Made by a program: the position numbers and the translations under genes. Source: Anaeramoeba flamelloides (lineage: Eukaryota > Metamonada > Anaeramoebidae). From it: a stretch of DNA of 64,000 nt. The stretch lies in assembly GCA_027625915.1 (NCBI GenBank), contig JANTQA010000072.1, positions 2,728,001 to 2,792,000 on the forward strand, given 5' to 3'. The notes under the pieces are model-generated. The model saw only the letters and a list, made by a program, of their open reading frames with translations. It searched no databases and had not been told where the DNA came from. Below, piece by piece: positions 11,606 through 22,639 of the stretch; the first letter of the stretch is position 1, and each line of letters starts with the position of its first letter.

Positions 11606-11780
11606 TAGATCAAAAACATGTAAATTTTGGATTTCAATAAAGAGACCCAAATTAATAAATAGTCTTATATTTGAAGTTGACACATCCATTTCATAACTCA
11701 AAACACAAATTACTAAAAAAAAAAATTTTGAAGATCTTTACAAGATTTCATTTTAAATTTAAAAAATACTACCCGATTAA

Positions 11781-12535
11781 GGGATTAGCCACACCACAGG
11801 TTCCACTATTATTTAAAGTGTGATGTGATTAAAAGGGTACATTGTGTAAATGTAACATTGTTCAAGTTTTTCTAAAAACTCTATTATAATTCGTATTGCA
11901 CAATAAATTATTACAATGTTTACTTACTTATCACAATTAAAAATTATCCTTTTAGTTTAAATTTTATTTTAATTCCATTTTTAAATCTAAAAATAATAAC
12001 AAAAAAGAGTCAGTATTCCAGGATTTAATTATTCATCTTTAGAACTTTCCCAAAGTAACTATTTTTTTATTTTTGGAATAACAAAGATTAACTGAATAAT
12101 CATCAACATAAATGTACAAAGACTGATTAGTTTTGTTTGCTTTTTATAAGTAAATATAAAATCAATATATTTGCATGATTTGAGAAATAATTTGTCAAAA
12201 AAAGTTATTCGTTAATTATTTAATTTTTAAAAAAAAACGAATTTTTTAGTAACTCATCTACATTTCGCCACAAATTTAAGATAGATATTTTACATCTTTG
12301 ATGTCTGAATATTGATAATTCAATCTTTAAATTTATGGCGAAATGCAGATTAATCTTGCGAATTGTTGGGATTTTTACTAATACAGAGATCATTTTTAAT
12401 TGATGAGATCAACAAATAGTACTACTTTACTGATCAAATTTTTTAGAGAAATTTGAACCATGGCACACTAATGTGGTTAGGTCCAATGTCAATACACTCT
12501 GATTTTATGACTTTCCAATCGTAGACCCTAGTCCC
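11781..12535. mobile_element. TTAA-flanked element, GGGATTAGC family, copy A
   Basis: 755 bp. Begins GGGATTAGCC after TTAA and ends CCTAGTCCC before TTCA (one base off TTAA). Interior matches the 758-bp copy at 33439-34196 in reverse complement, for instance CATTTCGCCACAAATTTAAG and GGATTTTTACTAATACA. No transposase. TTAA targets are typical of the piggyBac superfamily, so a non-autonomous relative is likely. Confidence 0.75.
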
Positions 12536-12540
12536 TTCAT

Positions 12541-13837
12541 AGTGGATGACTTTGAACATTCCTCAAAAATTTCTCGATTTGAAAGGGTCAAAAAAAAATT
12601 TTAACGGTCTTCTTTCCCTAAACGAATTCACTAAAAATTTTTTTTTTTCCAAAGTCTTTCTTTGAGAAAAGACTAACCAAACCATTATTTTTTTTTGTTT
12701 TGTAAATGAGCTTGGATTTTCAACCAAACAAAAAAATCAATGTAGAATAGAGAAATTGTCTTTTGACAATGAGAGGGAATTTTACCCTTCTTTCTGACAT
12801 TAAAAAACAATAGTCTATTTCAAACTTTTTTGATAAAGGATTATAATAATTGAAACTAAAATATACATTCGCGGATAATACACTTGATCTTTTCCTGTTA
12901 AAAAGAAAAAAATTTTTAAAAAAAAAAAAAACTGATAAAGAAAGCAATATAACAACATTTTTCTAAAAAAAGACAAACTTTTGAGTAAAATACTTCTTGT
13001 TTTGCTCAAAAAAGTTTTTTCCAAAAATCGAAATTTTTTCAAACATTCGCAAATAGACCAATTATTTCCCAAAATCATTTGGCGGCCCCTATTGCTAATC
13101 CCTGGATTTTTTCAAATTCCAATCTCACTTTTACTGATAAATTCAAATATATTTAATAAAATTTTTAGTTCAATTTCCCATTTTGTAATCTCATATCTCA
13201 ACTTTTAAAACAACTCAAGTGATTGAACCTTGAATAATAACAAAATTTACAAGTTTTTTAACATTTAAACCTCAATAATATGCTATCTTCAAAGATTGTC
13301 TAAAAAAATTTCATACAATGGAAAAGGGAAAATGAAGTAAAAATATTTAGATATTTATTTGAATTTATCAGTACACCACAACTTTTGAAAATATTTGTAG
13401 AAATTTCAAAATAAAAAATTATCTATTAAAACAAAAAAAAGAGGCAAGCTTATTTTTAGAAAACTCTTTCTGAAGAAAAGAAAACCAATGAAAAGCTTTT
13501 TGAAAGTTTTTTGCAGTGATGAATCAACAACTTCTTTTTTTGAAAACTAATAACTATAATTTTAGCGTCGATCTAATTGTGATATTTTTTCAAAAATATT
13601 CGATTTTAATTTCAAGGTTTACCTCAAAAAAAAGTTTCCTATTCAAAAATCACCAATACTGTAGAAAACAATTCGTAAGATTATTTTTCTAAAATTTTAC
13701 AATATTTGCAAACAATTTTGCATTTTTGAAGAATTTGCACAACACTTTTTAAACGAGTGAACCATAATTAGATTAAACATTGTTGTTTTAAATTCCTTTG
13801 TAATTCCATTTGATTTTACAATTTAATGTTTTGAGCA
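12541..13837. other. Intergenic, nothing recognised
   Basis: AT-rich with short spurious frames. GCTAATCCCTGGA near 13094 resembles one end of the GGGATTAGC family without a partner. Confidence 0.5.
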
Positions 13838-14299
13838 ATGTTTGCAGTAATCTCGAAAAAATTTTCACTTCCTTTTACCAATAATACTTTTTCCAAAAGA
13901 GTTTTCAATGAAGTGTGTTGGTATTTGGTGTCTTGAATTTGATCAAGTAAATGAAAATGAAATAAAAATGTTGTACCATTTTTAAAGCAAAGTTGAGTGT
14001 TGACAAAAATTTCCTTTTCACTCCTTTTTAACAGATCCTTAGAAAATAAAGTAACAAAATAATTTCAATATAATAAATATTTTTTAAGTCATCCCCTTTT
14101 TCGATTCCCAAAAGATCCTGCCATTGTACAACCTAATTTCAATTTGAAAAATCATCTCACAAACATGAAAAAATTGTTGTGGAACGAAAAAAATGATGAC
14201 AGTTTTGACTTTCCAATTAATACCTTACAAAAAGAGTTAAAAATGTGTGGATCAATCGAAAACTTGAAGATTTTATTCGAGAAAATTAAAGAAAGTTAA
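13838..14299 (+). CDS. Small two-exon gene, unrecognised, possible organelle presequence
   Basis: Model: exon 1 at 13838-13920, intron of 168 bp, exon 2 at 14089-14299. Exon 1 starts with ATG and reads MFAVISKKFSLPFTNNTFSK; its end sits before GTATTTG (phase 2). Exon 2 follows an acceptor TTTTTTAAG and restores the frame with one base, reading HPLFRFPKDPAIVQPNF and running to TAA. The joined product is 97 residues. The N-terminus is rich in Ser, Lys, Arg and hydrophobic residues with no acid for about 24 residues, which resembles a mitochondrial or hydrogenosomal targeting peptide; this is inference. The C-terminal half has helical, charged segments such as LQKELKMCGSIENLKILFEK. I do not recognise the family. 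The receptor gene starts only 121 bp downstream on the same strand. Support is phase agreement and protein-like composition only. Confidence 0.5.
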
Positions 14300-14420
14300 T
14301 AAAAGTTTCATTTTTTTTTTGTATCGTTTTACTATTTAAAATTGTGATCTTTTTAATCAACTCGATTGAAAAAAAAATTCTATATTAAAACAATCAGGTA
14401 CCAAGCTAGAAAAAGAGTTG

Positions 14421-17400
14421 ATGTTCAAGAAACAATTTGTCCTTCTTATATTAATTGTAGTGCTCTTTCAAATTCATTCTATTTTAACAACAAGTGATGT
14501 TTGTACGAAAAAGTTACCACCATCAATATTTGGAAATGAATTCCAAGTAAATACATATACCAATAACGAACAAACAAACCCATCAATTGCATCAATTGGA
14601 TCAAACAACGAAATGTTTGTTGTAACTTGGCAAAGCTACGAACAAGATGGCTCTGGGTATGGGATTTTTGCCCAAAGGTATAATTCAAACAATGGAAGTA
14701 AACTTGGAGTTGAATTCCAAGTAAATACAGATACCAATAACAATCAAACAAACCCATCAATTGCATCCATTGGATCAAACAACGAAATGTTTGTTATAAC
14801 CTGGCAAAGCTTCGGCCAAGATGGCTCTGGGTATGGGATCTATGCTCAAATTTTTGATTCAAATGATGGCACTAAACTTGGAGAAGAATTCCAAGTAAAT
14901 ACATATATCAATAACGATCAAGAAAACCCATCAATTGCATCAATTGGATCAAATAAAGAAATGTTTGTTGTAACCTGGCAAAGCTACGGACAAGATGTCT
15001 CTGGGTCTGGGATCTATGCCCAAAGGTATGATTCAAACGACTGGTACCGAATTGGAGCTGAATTCCAAGTAAATACATATACCATTAACGATCAAAAAAC
15101 CCCATCAATTGCATCAATTGGATCAAATAATGAAAAGTTTGTTGTAACCTGGCAAAGCTACGGACAAGATGGCAGCGGGTATGGTATTTTTGCCCAAATT
15201 TTTGATTCAAACAACGGCTCCAAAATAGGAGCTGAATTCCAAGTAAATACATATACCAATAACGATCAAAAAACCCCATCAATTGCACCAATTGCATCGA
15301 ATAATGGAGAAATGTTTGTTATAACCTGGCAAAGCTTTGACCAAGATGGCTCTGGGCATGGGATCTATGCACAAATGTTTGATTCAAACAATGGCACCAA
15401 AATCGGAAAAGAACTTCAAGTATATACACACACAGATAACAATCAAGTTAACCCAATAGTTTTGGATCTTAAAAATGATCTCTTTATAATTGTGTGGGGG
15501 AGTAACAATCAAGAAATCTATCTTCAAATATTTGATTCCACAACGGGAAACAGCTTATTAGAGAAAGAGGACAAAGTGGGCACTAATAATGCGAATAAAA
15601 AACCAGCAATTGCTTTAATTGGATCAAACAATAAAAGGTTTGTTATAACCTGGAAAAGCTACGAACAAGATGACTCTGTGTATGGTGTTTTTGCTCAAAT
15701 GTATAATGCTACTATCATTTGTCATTGCTCTGGGGGCTCTTATAGCAATTATTTTCATTCAAATTCTTGTATTCCATGTGAAAAAGGGAAATACCAAAAT
15801 GAAACCGGCCAATCTTCATGCCTCGCTTGCGAAACAGGCACCTATCAAAATGAAGAAATGCAGACCACTTGTAAAAAATGTGAAAATGGAACATACCAAA
15901 ATGAAATCGGCCTATCTTATTGTCACTCCTGTAAAAGTGGAAAATATCAAAACTTACAAATGCAGACCACTTGCTTGGATTGTGGAAAAGGAACATACCA
16001 AAATGTAAATGGACAATCTCAATGTAAAAAATGCAAAGTGGGGACTTTTCAAAAATTAACAGGGCAAACCAGTTGCTCACCATGCCTAGAGGGAAGCTAT
16101 CAAGATAAAGAAGGGCAATACAATTGTTTACCTTGCCCAGCAGGCAGGTATCAAAACACAGCAGGCAAAACAACTTGCAACACTTGCAAAGAAGGCACTT
16201 ATCAAGATTTAGAAGGGCAAGTAAATTGCTTCGATTGCCCAGCGGGTACATACAATACAAAGAAAGGATCCAAATTCATCGAAGATTGCAACTATTGCCA
16301 AACGGGAACCTATCAAGATCTAGAAGGGCAAAAAAATTGCTCATTATGCCCAACGGGTACACACAATACAAAGGAAGGATCCAAATTCATTGAAGATTGC
16401 AGCCCTTGTATAATGGGAACCTATCAAGATTTAGAAGGGCAAGAAAATTGCTCACCATGCCCAATGGGCAAATACCAAAATGGAAAAGGACAAACTATAT
16501 GTGAAAAATGTGCACCAGGAAGTTATTCAAATCGCGAAGGGCAAACAATCTGCCAACAATGCGAAGCCGGGACTTATCAGGAATATGAAAACCAAATTCT
16601 ATGCCAAAAATGCGGATTTAATACTTGGCAATCCAACATTGGGGAAACTCAATGCAATTACTGCCCAATAAATTCTGAAACGTTATCTATCAAAACAACA
16701 TTAATAAAGGAATGTTTCTGTTCAATTGGCTATTATGGAGACTCGGGAAATACTTGCAATAAATGTCCCGATAATGGTATTTGTAATGAATTTAATCAAC
16801 CGTATCCTCTCCCAAAACCCGGCTACTGGAGTTCAAAAGATGATCCACTTAATTTAATTAAATGCTCAATCGAACAGGCCTGCCCGGGCAATGCAATTAA
16901 CACGTGCAATACGTCGTTAGGATACACTGGTTATAAATGCACGGAATGTACGAATAATTTTTATAAATTGGATTTTAAATGTGAAACATGCCCCCAAAAC
17001 GCCAATTTGAGATTAATATTCATTTTATTAATAATTCTATTAATCATCATTATTTTATTGTATATTGCTAAACAGGCCACTGCATATTTTGGATCTTTCA
17101 CAATCATTTTTTCATTTTTACAATTATTATCAATACTTTACCAACTGAATGTAGACTGGCCGACAACGCTTAACCAAACATTCAAATTATGCTTACCCTT
17201 TGAATTCAATTTAGATTTCTTGGCGACAGAATGCTCATTCACCCTCTCTTATCTTGAAAAATGGACTTTCATTCAACTATCGCCTTTCATTTTTGCAATT
17301 ATCTTTATTTTGATATATATTTTGATATCCATCCACTCAAAACTAATTTCGAAATTTGACTCAAAGACCCTGTTTTTAAAGAAATGCCCCAGATTAATGA

Positions 17401-18581
17401 ATAAACCATCAAAATCGGTCGATAACAAGTTAATATATTATTTTAAATTAATAAGATACACCATATTTTCACCCTTCTTCAATGGCTTTTCAAAACAAGA
17501 ATTAAGAGATTTAAAAAATATATTTATCAATGTTTATTTAACCCTATTAACTTTACTGTATTTAATTTTATCTCAAAAATGCTTTGAATTTTTTGATTGC
17601 GAATATGATGCCAACGAAAACAAATATAGTTTTAATTTAGATACGACAAAATATTGCTTTGAGAGTTGGTGGTGGCAAGCATTCCCGTTTTTATTAATTT
17701 TTATCATACTATACATTGTTGGTATACCCCTATTGATTGTATATTTATTAATGAAAAATTCTAAAATACTAACAGAAAAGCAATTTGATTTGAAATTTGG
17801 CTTGCTATGCTCCAGATACAATAAATCTTTCTTTTTTTGGGAAATTATAATAATGTTAAGAAAATTATTTTTAGTCATTTTTAAAATCTTTCTATTTAAT
17901 TATCCCGATTTGCAAATAATTTTATTTTTATTATTATTATTAATTGTCCTTATATTGCAATTTAAATTTAGACCCTATATTGAAAAAAGACACAATTTTT
18001 TGGAATCCTTTTTGGTAGCCGTCCCAATAATCATCTTATTTTCGGGCTTAATTTTCAATTCAGATGATGTTTTGAAAAGATATACTCTAAGAAACCAATT
18101 AACTGCTTTCATAATATTACTAATTGCCTTTAGTTGCCTACTGTTCTTATCAACCACCTTATTGGACATTAAAAACAGAATGAAACACAACAAAATGGAA
18201 ACTAAGAAAAGATACAATACCTTTGAATATAATAATATTATTACTTTGCTCCAAAAGAAAAAATTACCCATATTGCTATTATTAAATTGGTACACCACCT
18301 TAAACAGCTCCCATTTGAAAAAAATTAATATCATATTCGCAAATATTTTTAATCAAAATGGCAATGGCAAGGGTAAACCCAGGAATGACGATGATTCGAA
18401 AGCTGATAAAAATAAACAATTATTAGATTTAATTAACAATATTTATCAAAATGATTTGATTAATAATTTTGGTAAATGGTACAATAATAAAGCTAACAAT
18501 GCCAAAAAAATTAGAATGCATTTTTTAATTGAAAACTACATACACTATAAAAATAGTTCTGACTCAAGTGACCAGAAATAA
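14421..18581 (+). CDS. Multi-pass surface protein: seven FQVNT repeats, cysteine-rich stalk, membrane domain
   Basis: 1,386 residues from the ATG at 14421 (the codon before it is TTG). Residues 1-25 form a signal peptide (lysines then a Leu/Val/Ile core). Residues about 37-430 hold seven repeats of about 58 residues, each with a FQVNT strand, a PSIASIGSNN segment, VVTWQS and a DGSGYGI-AQ-F end; the sixth and seventh are degenerate. Seven such units suggest a seven-bladed propeller (inference); similar repeats are best known from bacterial surface proteins. Residues 433-858 carry about fifteen short cysteine repeats of the form C-x-x-C-x-x-GTYQ-x(4)-GQ-x-x-C, the GCC2/GCC3 or ephrin-receptor-like pattern. 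Residues 862-1250 hold about nine hydrophobic helices, then a charged cytoplasmic tail. No kinase domain is present. A surface receptor or adhesion role is inferred; no ligand can be named. The first five repeats are also very alike at DNA level. Confidence 0.9.
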   Translation: MFKKQFVLLILIVVLFQIHSILTTSDVCTKKLPPSIFGNEFQVNTYTNNEQTNPSIASIGSNNEMFVVTWQSYEQDGSGYGIFAQRYNSNNGSKLGVEFQVNTDTNNNQTNPSIASIGSNNEMFVITWQSFGQDGSGYGIYAQIFDSNDGTKLGEEFQVNTYINNDQENPSIASIGSNKEMFVVTWQSYGQDVSGSGIYAQRYDSNDWYRIGAEFQVNTYTINDQKTPSIASIGSNNEKFVVTWQSYGQDGSGYGIFAQIFDSNNGSKIGAEFQVNTYTNNDQKTPSIAPIASNNGEMFVITWQSFDQDGSGHGIYAQMFDSNNGTKIGKELQVYTHTDNNQVNPIVLDLKNDLFIIVWGSNNQEIYLQIFDSTTGNSLLEKEDKVGTNNANKKPAIALIGSNNKRFVITWKSYEQDDSVYGVFAQMYNATIICHCSGGSYSNYFHSNSCIPCEKGKYQNETGQSSCLACETGTYQNEEMQTTCKKCENGTYQNEIGLSYCHSCKSGKYQNLQMQTTCLDCGKGTYQNVNGQSQCKKCKVGTFQKLTGQTSCSPCLEGSYQDKEGQYNCLPCPAGRYQNTAGKTTCNTCKEGTYQDLEGQVNCFDCPAGTYNTKKGSKFIEDCNYCQTGTYQDLEGQKNCSLCPTGTHNTKEGSKFIEDCSPCIMGTYQDLEGQENCSPCPMGKYQNGKGQTICEKCAPGSYSNREGQTICQQCEAGTYQEYENQILCQKCGFNTWQSNIGETQCNYCPINSETLSIKTTLIKECFCSIGYYGDSGNTCNKCPDNGICNEFNQPYPLPKPGYWSSKDDPLNLIKCSIEQACPGNAINTCNTSLGYTGYKCTECTNNFYKLDFKCETCPQNANLRLIFILLIILLIIIILLYIAKQATAYFGSFTIIFSFLQLLSILYQLNVDWPTTLNQTFKLCLPFEFNLDFLATECSFTLSYLEKWTFIQLSPFIFAIIFILIYILISIHSKLISKFDSKTLFLKKCPRLMNKPSKSVDNKLIYYFKLIRYTIFSPFFNGFSKQELRDLKNIFINVYLTLLTLLYLILSQKCFEFFDCEYDANENKYSFNLDTTKYCFESWWWQAFPFLLIFIILYIVGIPLLIVYLLMKNSKILTEKQFDLKFGLLCSRYNKSFFFWEIIIMLRKLFLVIFKIFLFNYPDLQIILFLLLLLIVLILQFKFRPYIEKRHNFLESFLVAVPIIILFSGLIFNSDDVLKRYTLRNQLTAFIILLIAFSCLLFLSTTLLDIKNRMKHNKMETKKRYNTFEYNNIITLLQKKKLPILLLLNWYTTLNSSHLKKINIIFANIFNQNGNGKGKPRNDDDSKADKNKQLLDLINNIYQNDLINNFGKWYNNKANNAKKIRMHFLIENYIHYKNSSDSSDQK
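14535..15425 (+). repeat. Tandem ~174-bp coding repeat (first five propeller-type units)
   Basis: Five consecutive in-frame copies of a unit of about 174-177 bp inside the receptor gene. Long stretches, for example those encoding FQVNTYT and VTWQS, are almost unchanged at synonymous sites between copies, which points to recent duplication or continuing gene conversion. Two further units downstream are diverged. Confidence 0.85.
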
Positions 18582-18914
18582 TAATAATTTAAAAGAATTA
18601 AATTTTTACTGATTGACTTTGGGAAGATATTGGTTTTCCTCATTTTTTCAACTCATAATTCGAAATTTGTGTGAAAATGGAAAAAAAAAAAAAAAAAAAA
18701 AAAAAAAACGAATGCTTTTGTTTTTGAATAATTGAAGAGAGGCAATTCAACAAAATTATCTCGTGCTTGCCATTAGGCCTTTTTTAATTTTTTTTTTGAT
18801 TAGAAAATCAAGAGATTGTCGAAACAAAAACAAAAAGTAAAAAAAAAAACACCGTTAGCTTTTCCAGAATTTAAAAGAATTGAGGAAAAGTTAGGCACTT
18901 GACGGCACTTCACG
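18582..18914. other. 3' flank of receptor gene, low complexity
   Basis: Contains a 29-base A run near 18680-18708 and imperfect TTAGGC/GTTAGC words like those of the hairpin repeats that follow. No gene seen. Confidence 0.5.
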
Positions 18915-18916
18915 TT

Positions 18917-18990
18917 AGGTTTTTTTTTAATTTGAGAAATAAACCAAAAAATTATATACATTTTAGATTTATTTCTCAAATTAAAAAAAT
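18917..18990. repeat. Hairpin repeat, TTAATTTGAGAAATAAA stem
   Basis: Two near-perfect inverted arms (TTTTTTTAATTTGAGAAATAAA and its complement) around a short loop, flanked by GTTAGG/GTTAGC words. Confidence 0.75.
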
Positions 18991-19059
18991 CTCTGTTAGC
19001 TTTCCAGAATTCAAACGAATTGAGTAAAATCTTTGATTTTTCTCCATTCTTTTAAATCT

Positions 19060-19285
19060 GGAAAACCGCCGTTAGGTTTTCTTGAGTTTTCTGTTTCTTT
19101 GTGAAGTGTTCTAGGTTTTTTTTTACTTTAGAAATAAACAGAAAATTATTATAAATTTTCTGTTTATTTCTAAAGTAAAAAAAACCTAACGAAAAATCGA
19201 TAGATTTTATAAATAAAACAGAAAACTCAAAAAAACCTAGAACACTTAGCAAATAAAACAGAAAACCTCAAAAAAACCTAAGCAC
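19060..19285. repeat. Nested hairpin repeat with 36-bp inner stem
   Basis: The inner arms at 19113-19187 are almost perfect complements: AGGTTTTTTTTACTTTAGAA, then AAACAGAAAATT, mirrored by AATTTTCTGTTTATTTCTAAAG. Outer arms pair GTTTTCTTGAGTTTTCTG and AGTGTTCTAGG with CAGAAAACTCAAAAAAACC and CCTAGAACACTT. Same type as 6010-6240. Confidence 0.75.
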
Positions 19286-19802
19286 TCTATGGCACGTGAC
19301 GATACTCCTTGAAACTCTAAATTTATTTAGAGTTTTATTATTATTATCATCCTATCTTCTAATACAGACAGGATTATAACTCATAGATATATTTCATTGT
19401 AAAAAAAAAAACTGAAAAGAAAAAAAGTTATTTTTAAACAAAGACAAGAAAAAGATAAAAAAAAGCAACAAATAAAAAAATTAAAAAAAAATAATAAAAA
19501 CTTAATTTAACCCCCCCCCTTTTTTTTTTTTTTTTTTCGTATTCTGAGTTTTGAATTGAGTTGGTGGTTGTTTTATTTGATGCTGGAAATTTATAGATCA
19601 TAACCATAATTTTTTTTTTTTCATAAAGAAGCCAAGGTATTTGAATGACTAGAGACCAAATGAAATAGGTTACTTTATCAAGTTTTAAAAAAGTTTTTTA
19701 TTAATTTATCTTAAGGTTGATTTTATTAAATCTTATTTGTTTTCTATTTGTTATAAATATTCACGGATTTACAAAATTTATCAAAAGTAGAAATATATAT
19801 AA

Positions 19803-20195
19803 GGGTCTAGTAACTCTTATTTATTTTTTTTCTTAAAGGTAAATAGAGTAATTATTTAAATAAGGATATAATTAATTTTGCTAAGCAAACAGCTTTATCT
19901 TAAGTGGAAAAATGAATGATCATTTTTAAAAGAGTTCTTTTTTAAATTATTACAGTCAAAATATCTGATCACTTTTGAGTTTGAATTTTTGGACTTTGTG
20001 AAAGAAATCGAAAAATCTATAAAATATTTTTATTGTTAAGAAAAATTACTTTGAGTGATTTCTGGTAGTTTGTGTGAACAAATAACCACAAAATCTAATT
20101 TTTGAAAATACAAGATAAATAAATAAAAATTGAAACCCTTAAAGATCAGAAAAAATGTTTTTTTATTTTTCAAATATTTATTAAATTTAGTTATT
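19803..20195. repeat. Dispersed repeat, TAGTAACTCT type, copy 1
   Basis: Matches 62855-63270 over about 400 bp: GTCTAGTAACTCTTATTTA at the start, AAAGGTAAATAGAGTAATTA, ending in TTAAAGATCAGAAAAAAT. It leads directly into the LINE tail, so it may be its upstream sequence or a separate short element. Confidence 0.6.
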
Positions 20196-20890
20196 TTATT
20201 TGATCACATTTCACAAAAATTAAAAGTTTCCAAGAAAAAAGATGAAAATATCAATTGGGAAATAGAAAACTTAAAATTACTAAATGTAGACCTAAATTAT
20301 TTTAGACAAAAGTTAATTATAAATAGCTCTGGGTGGAAAGGTAAAGAATACTTAAAAATTATTAATTACAATAACAATATCAAAAACAACAAAAATATTT
20401 AAAATGGATAGGTTCAACTTCCATTTTAAAATTAAGAATTTTCACAAATTATCTAAACAGATATTCTTATGTTTATGATAAAAATAAATTAAAAACAAAA
20501 TTCTGCAACTTATCTAAAAAACATTTAAATCAGGAAATAATAGAAGACATTGATCATTTTCTATGGGACTGCCCATTCTATGGAAAAAATCGAAAAATTT
20601 GGATTAATGAATTAATTCAAATAAATAAAAGTAATAAGCAATTAAAGAATAATATTCTTGATATTATTCGAAATAAAGACTAATTATTTATTTTATCATT
20701 GGTTAATGATAAAGAAAATTATGACTCTTTATTAAAATTTCTAAACAAAAATTTAGAAATCAGGGCTGTACGAGGAAACTAGTTTCCTCCCTTCAAAATA
20801 AAAAAAAATAAATTAGTTATTTTTAAAAGATTATGTAATCTACCCTTTCAAATATTCAGAGTATAAACAAGGAAATAAATTTTGATATTT
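20130..20890 (+). mobile_element. LINE (non-LTR retrotransposon) 3' fragment
   Basis: A broken remnant of the end of a reverse-transcriptase ORF. The frame from 20130 stops at 20402; a second frame from 20405 reads WIGSTSILKLRIFTNYLNRY and NQEIIEDIDHFLWDCPFYGK. The last is the IDHFLWDCPxY motif after the RT/RNase H region in many LINEs, where the zinc-binding C-x-x-C would precede it; here the upstream cysteines are not evident. There is a further stop at 20682, after which reading continues to LEIRAVRGN. No RT catalytic motif (YxDD) is in the window. One frameshift and one internal stop show it is dead. Confidence 0.7.
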
Positions 20891-22145
20891 AAATAAGTTA
20901 TGTGCTAATAATTACTTATATTTTATATAAAAATAATTAATTAGAATTAATTTTATTTGTTTGAAAATATTTACAATTTTGCGAAAAAATAAACTCCATT
21001 TCACTCAAAGATACCAGACCAAAAGAACAAAAAATTCAATTTTTTTCAAAAATCCAAATTTAATAAGATTAATTAGTAAGAAGAGTAATACTAATAATAT
21101 TCAAGATTGAATTGGGATTCATCAAATAAATACCCTAACAAACTCATACTTTCCCAAAAAAATTCAAATGTAAATAAAAAATTTAGACTACTTTGGTTGG
21201 AATGTCTCAGGCAAAATTTCTCAATTTCTATATACAATTCAATTTCTTAATTAAGATTGTTCAAAGTGTAAATGCATTCATATTAATAAGAAATTACATA
21301 TCCTCAATTTTCTTAAACTTAATTTGGATTCTCAAACCTATTTTTTGCAAATTGATCCTTAATTAGAATAAAAAATAAAAAACCAATAATTCATTAACTT
21401 TTTAATTTATTATCTGTTTTTGCTATCATTTAATGTAAGCCAAATTTAAAAATTAGGGGTAAACTTTTTTTTTATTATTTTTTTCTTTTTTCATTTGTCT
21501 TTCAAAAAATACATTGATTAAACAGCATTTTTATTTATTAATCTATATTGACTAGCTTCTGTAAAAAATTAAGTATAATACATTATTATTCAAAAAAAAA
21601 ACACAATTAAACTAATTTTTTTCAGATGAAAAATCTGCCCCGATTTTTGAAATTGAGCTTATATGACAACTAGAAAAAAATAATTAGGCTTTTGAATTGG
21701 AAACACAGGTTTTGATAATCTTATTTTTTATTGTACTCATTGTTTAATTCATTGTTTAATTCAAAATTGAGATTCCAGAGCAATCTTTGACTCCAATTCC
21801 AACTTTAAAAATAAGAGAAATAATAATACTGTTAAATTTGAATAAATACTTGAAAATTTTTTTGCAATTTTTTTTTATTTTTATAAATTTTTTTTATACA
21901 AGTTGTAAAGAAAGAATTTTATTGGTTTAAAAAAATATGAAACTTGATAAAAGTAGTTGATCTTCAAAATTTTCTTTGATAAGAACTGTTTTATAAGTCG
22001 AGTTGGTAGATTTATTAAAATTGAAAATTGAACTAAAATTGTTTTTACATTTTTTGAAATTTATTGGAATTTAAAAACTTTTTATTTCTCAAAAACCCAC
22101 ACAACTTGATGTAAAAATTTTAATTTATAAATTTTTCTCTATCCC

Positions 22146-22176
<31 letters not shown>

Positions 22177-22210
22177 GATTACTGTTGTCAAAATAATCAG
22201 GTGTAAGTAC
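20891..22210. other. Intergenic, nothing recognised
   Basis: AT-rich. Words such as AACTCCATTTCACTC near 20992 and ACTTTGGTTGGAATG near 21190 recall 726-744 and 913-926, hinting at an old shared repeat with the start of the window. A 23-base T run lies near 22150. Confidence 0.45.
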
Positions 22211-22212
22211 TA

Positions 22213-22630
22213 AATCTGTGTTTCCAAATAAAACACGTGTTTTTTTATAAAAGACCTATACATCAACTGATCAAAGAAACCAACAATAAACCCGAAATAA
22301 TTAAACTCGTATTTTGTTTCTTAAAGTTCTATTATTTGAAAAAAAATTCTAAAAATAAAGGATCAAAAAGTAAAATTTATACAAAAAAATAGAGTTAATT
22401 TTTGATAAAATTTTATCATCAAAAGGACAATAAATCATCTCAAAAAATCTGACAAGATTATAAAAAAATTTGAAAGAATTTCATTAATAATTTAAAATTT
22501 TAGTGAAAATATCAGGGAGTTTACTTTCAAAATTTATTTGAACTTATGTATACTCTTGGATAATTAATTGGATGATACATTGGAACAAAAAGAAAAAAAA
22601 AACACGGATTATATTTGGAAACATGGATTC
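22213..22630. mobile_element. ~418-bp inverted-repeat element, GACCTATACAT family
   Basis: Inverted ends: AAATCTGTGTTTCCAAATAA at the left; ATTATATTTGGAAACATGGA at the right, each followed inward by CACG and A/T runs. Related sequence at 48560-48830 (AGACCTATACAT, GATCAAAGAAACCAACAA) and, reversed, at 10190-10425. No coding capacity. Confidence 0.65.
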
Positions 22631-22639
22631 AAGTTTTTG

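Noticed and set aside
13081-13106. Second end of a larger TTAA element starting at 11781
   Set aside because: Copy A already has a better end at 12535 giving the same length as copy B; GCTAATCCCTGGA here is unpaired.
15715-16260. 181-codon minus-strand frame with many Cys
   Set aside because: Antisense of the cysteine-rich repeats of the receptor; the pattern follows the repeat period.
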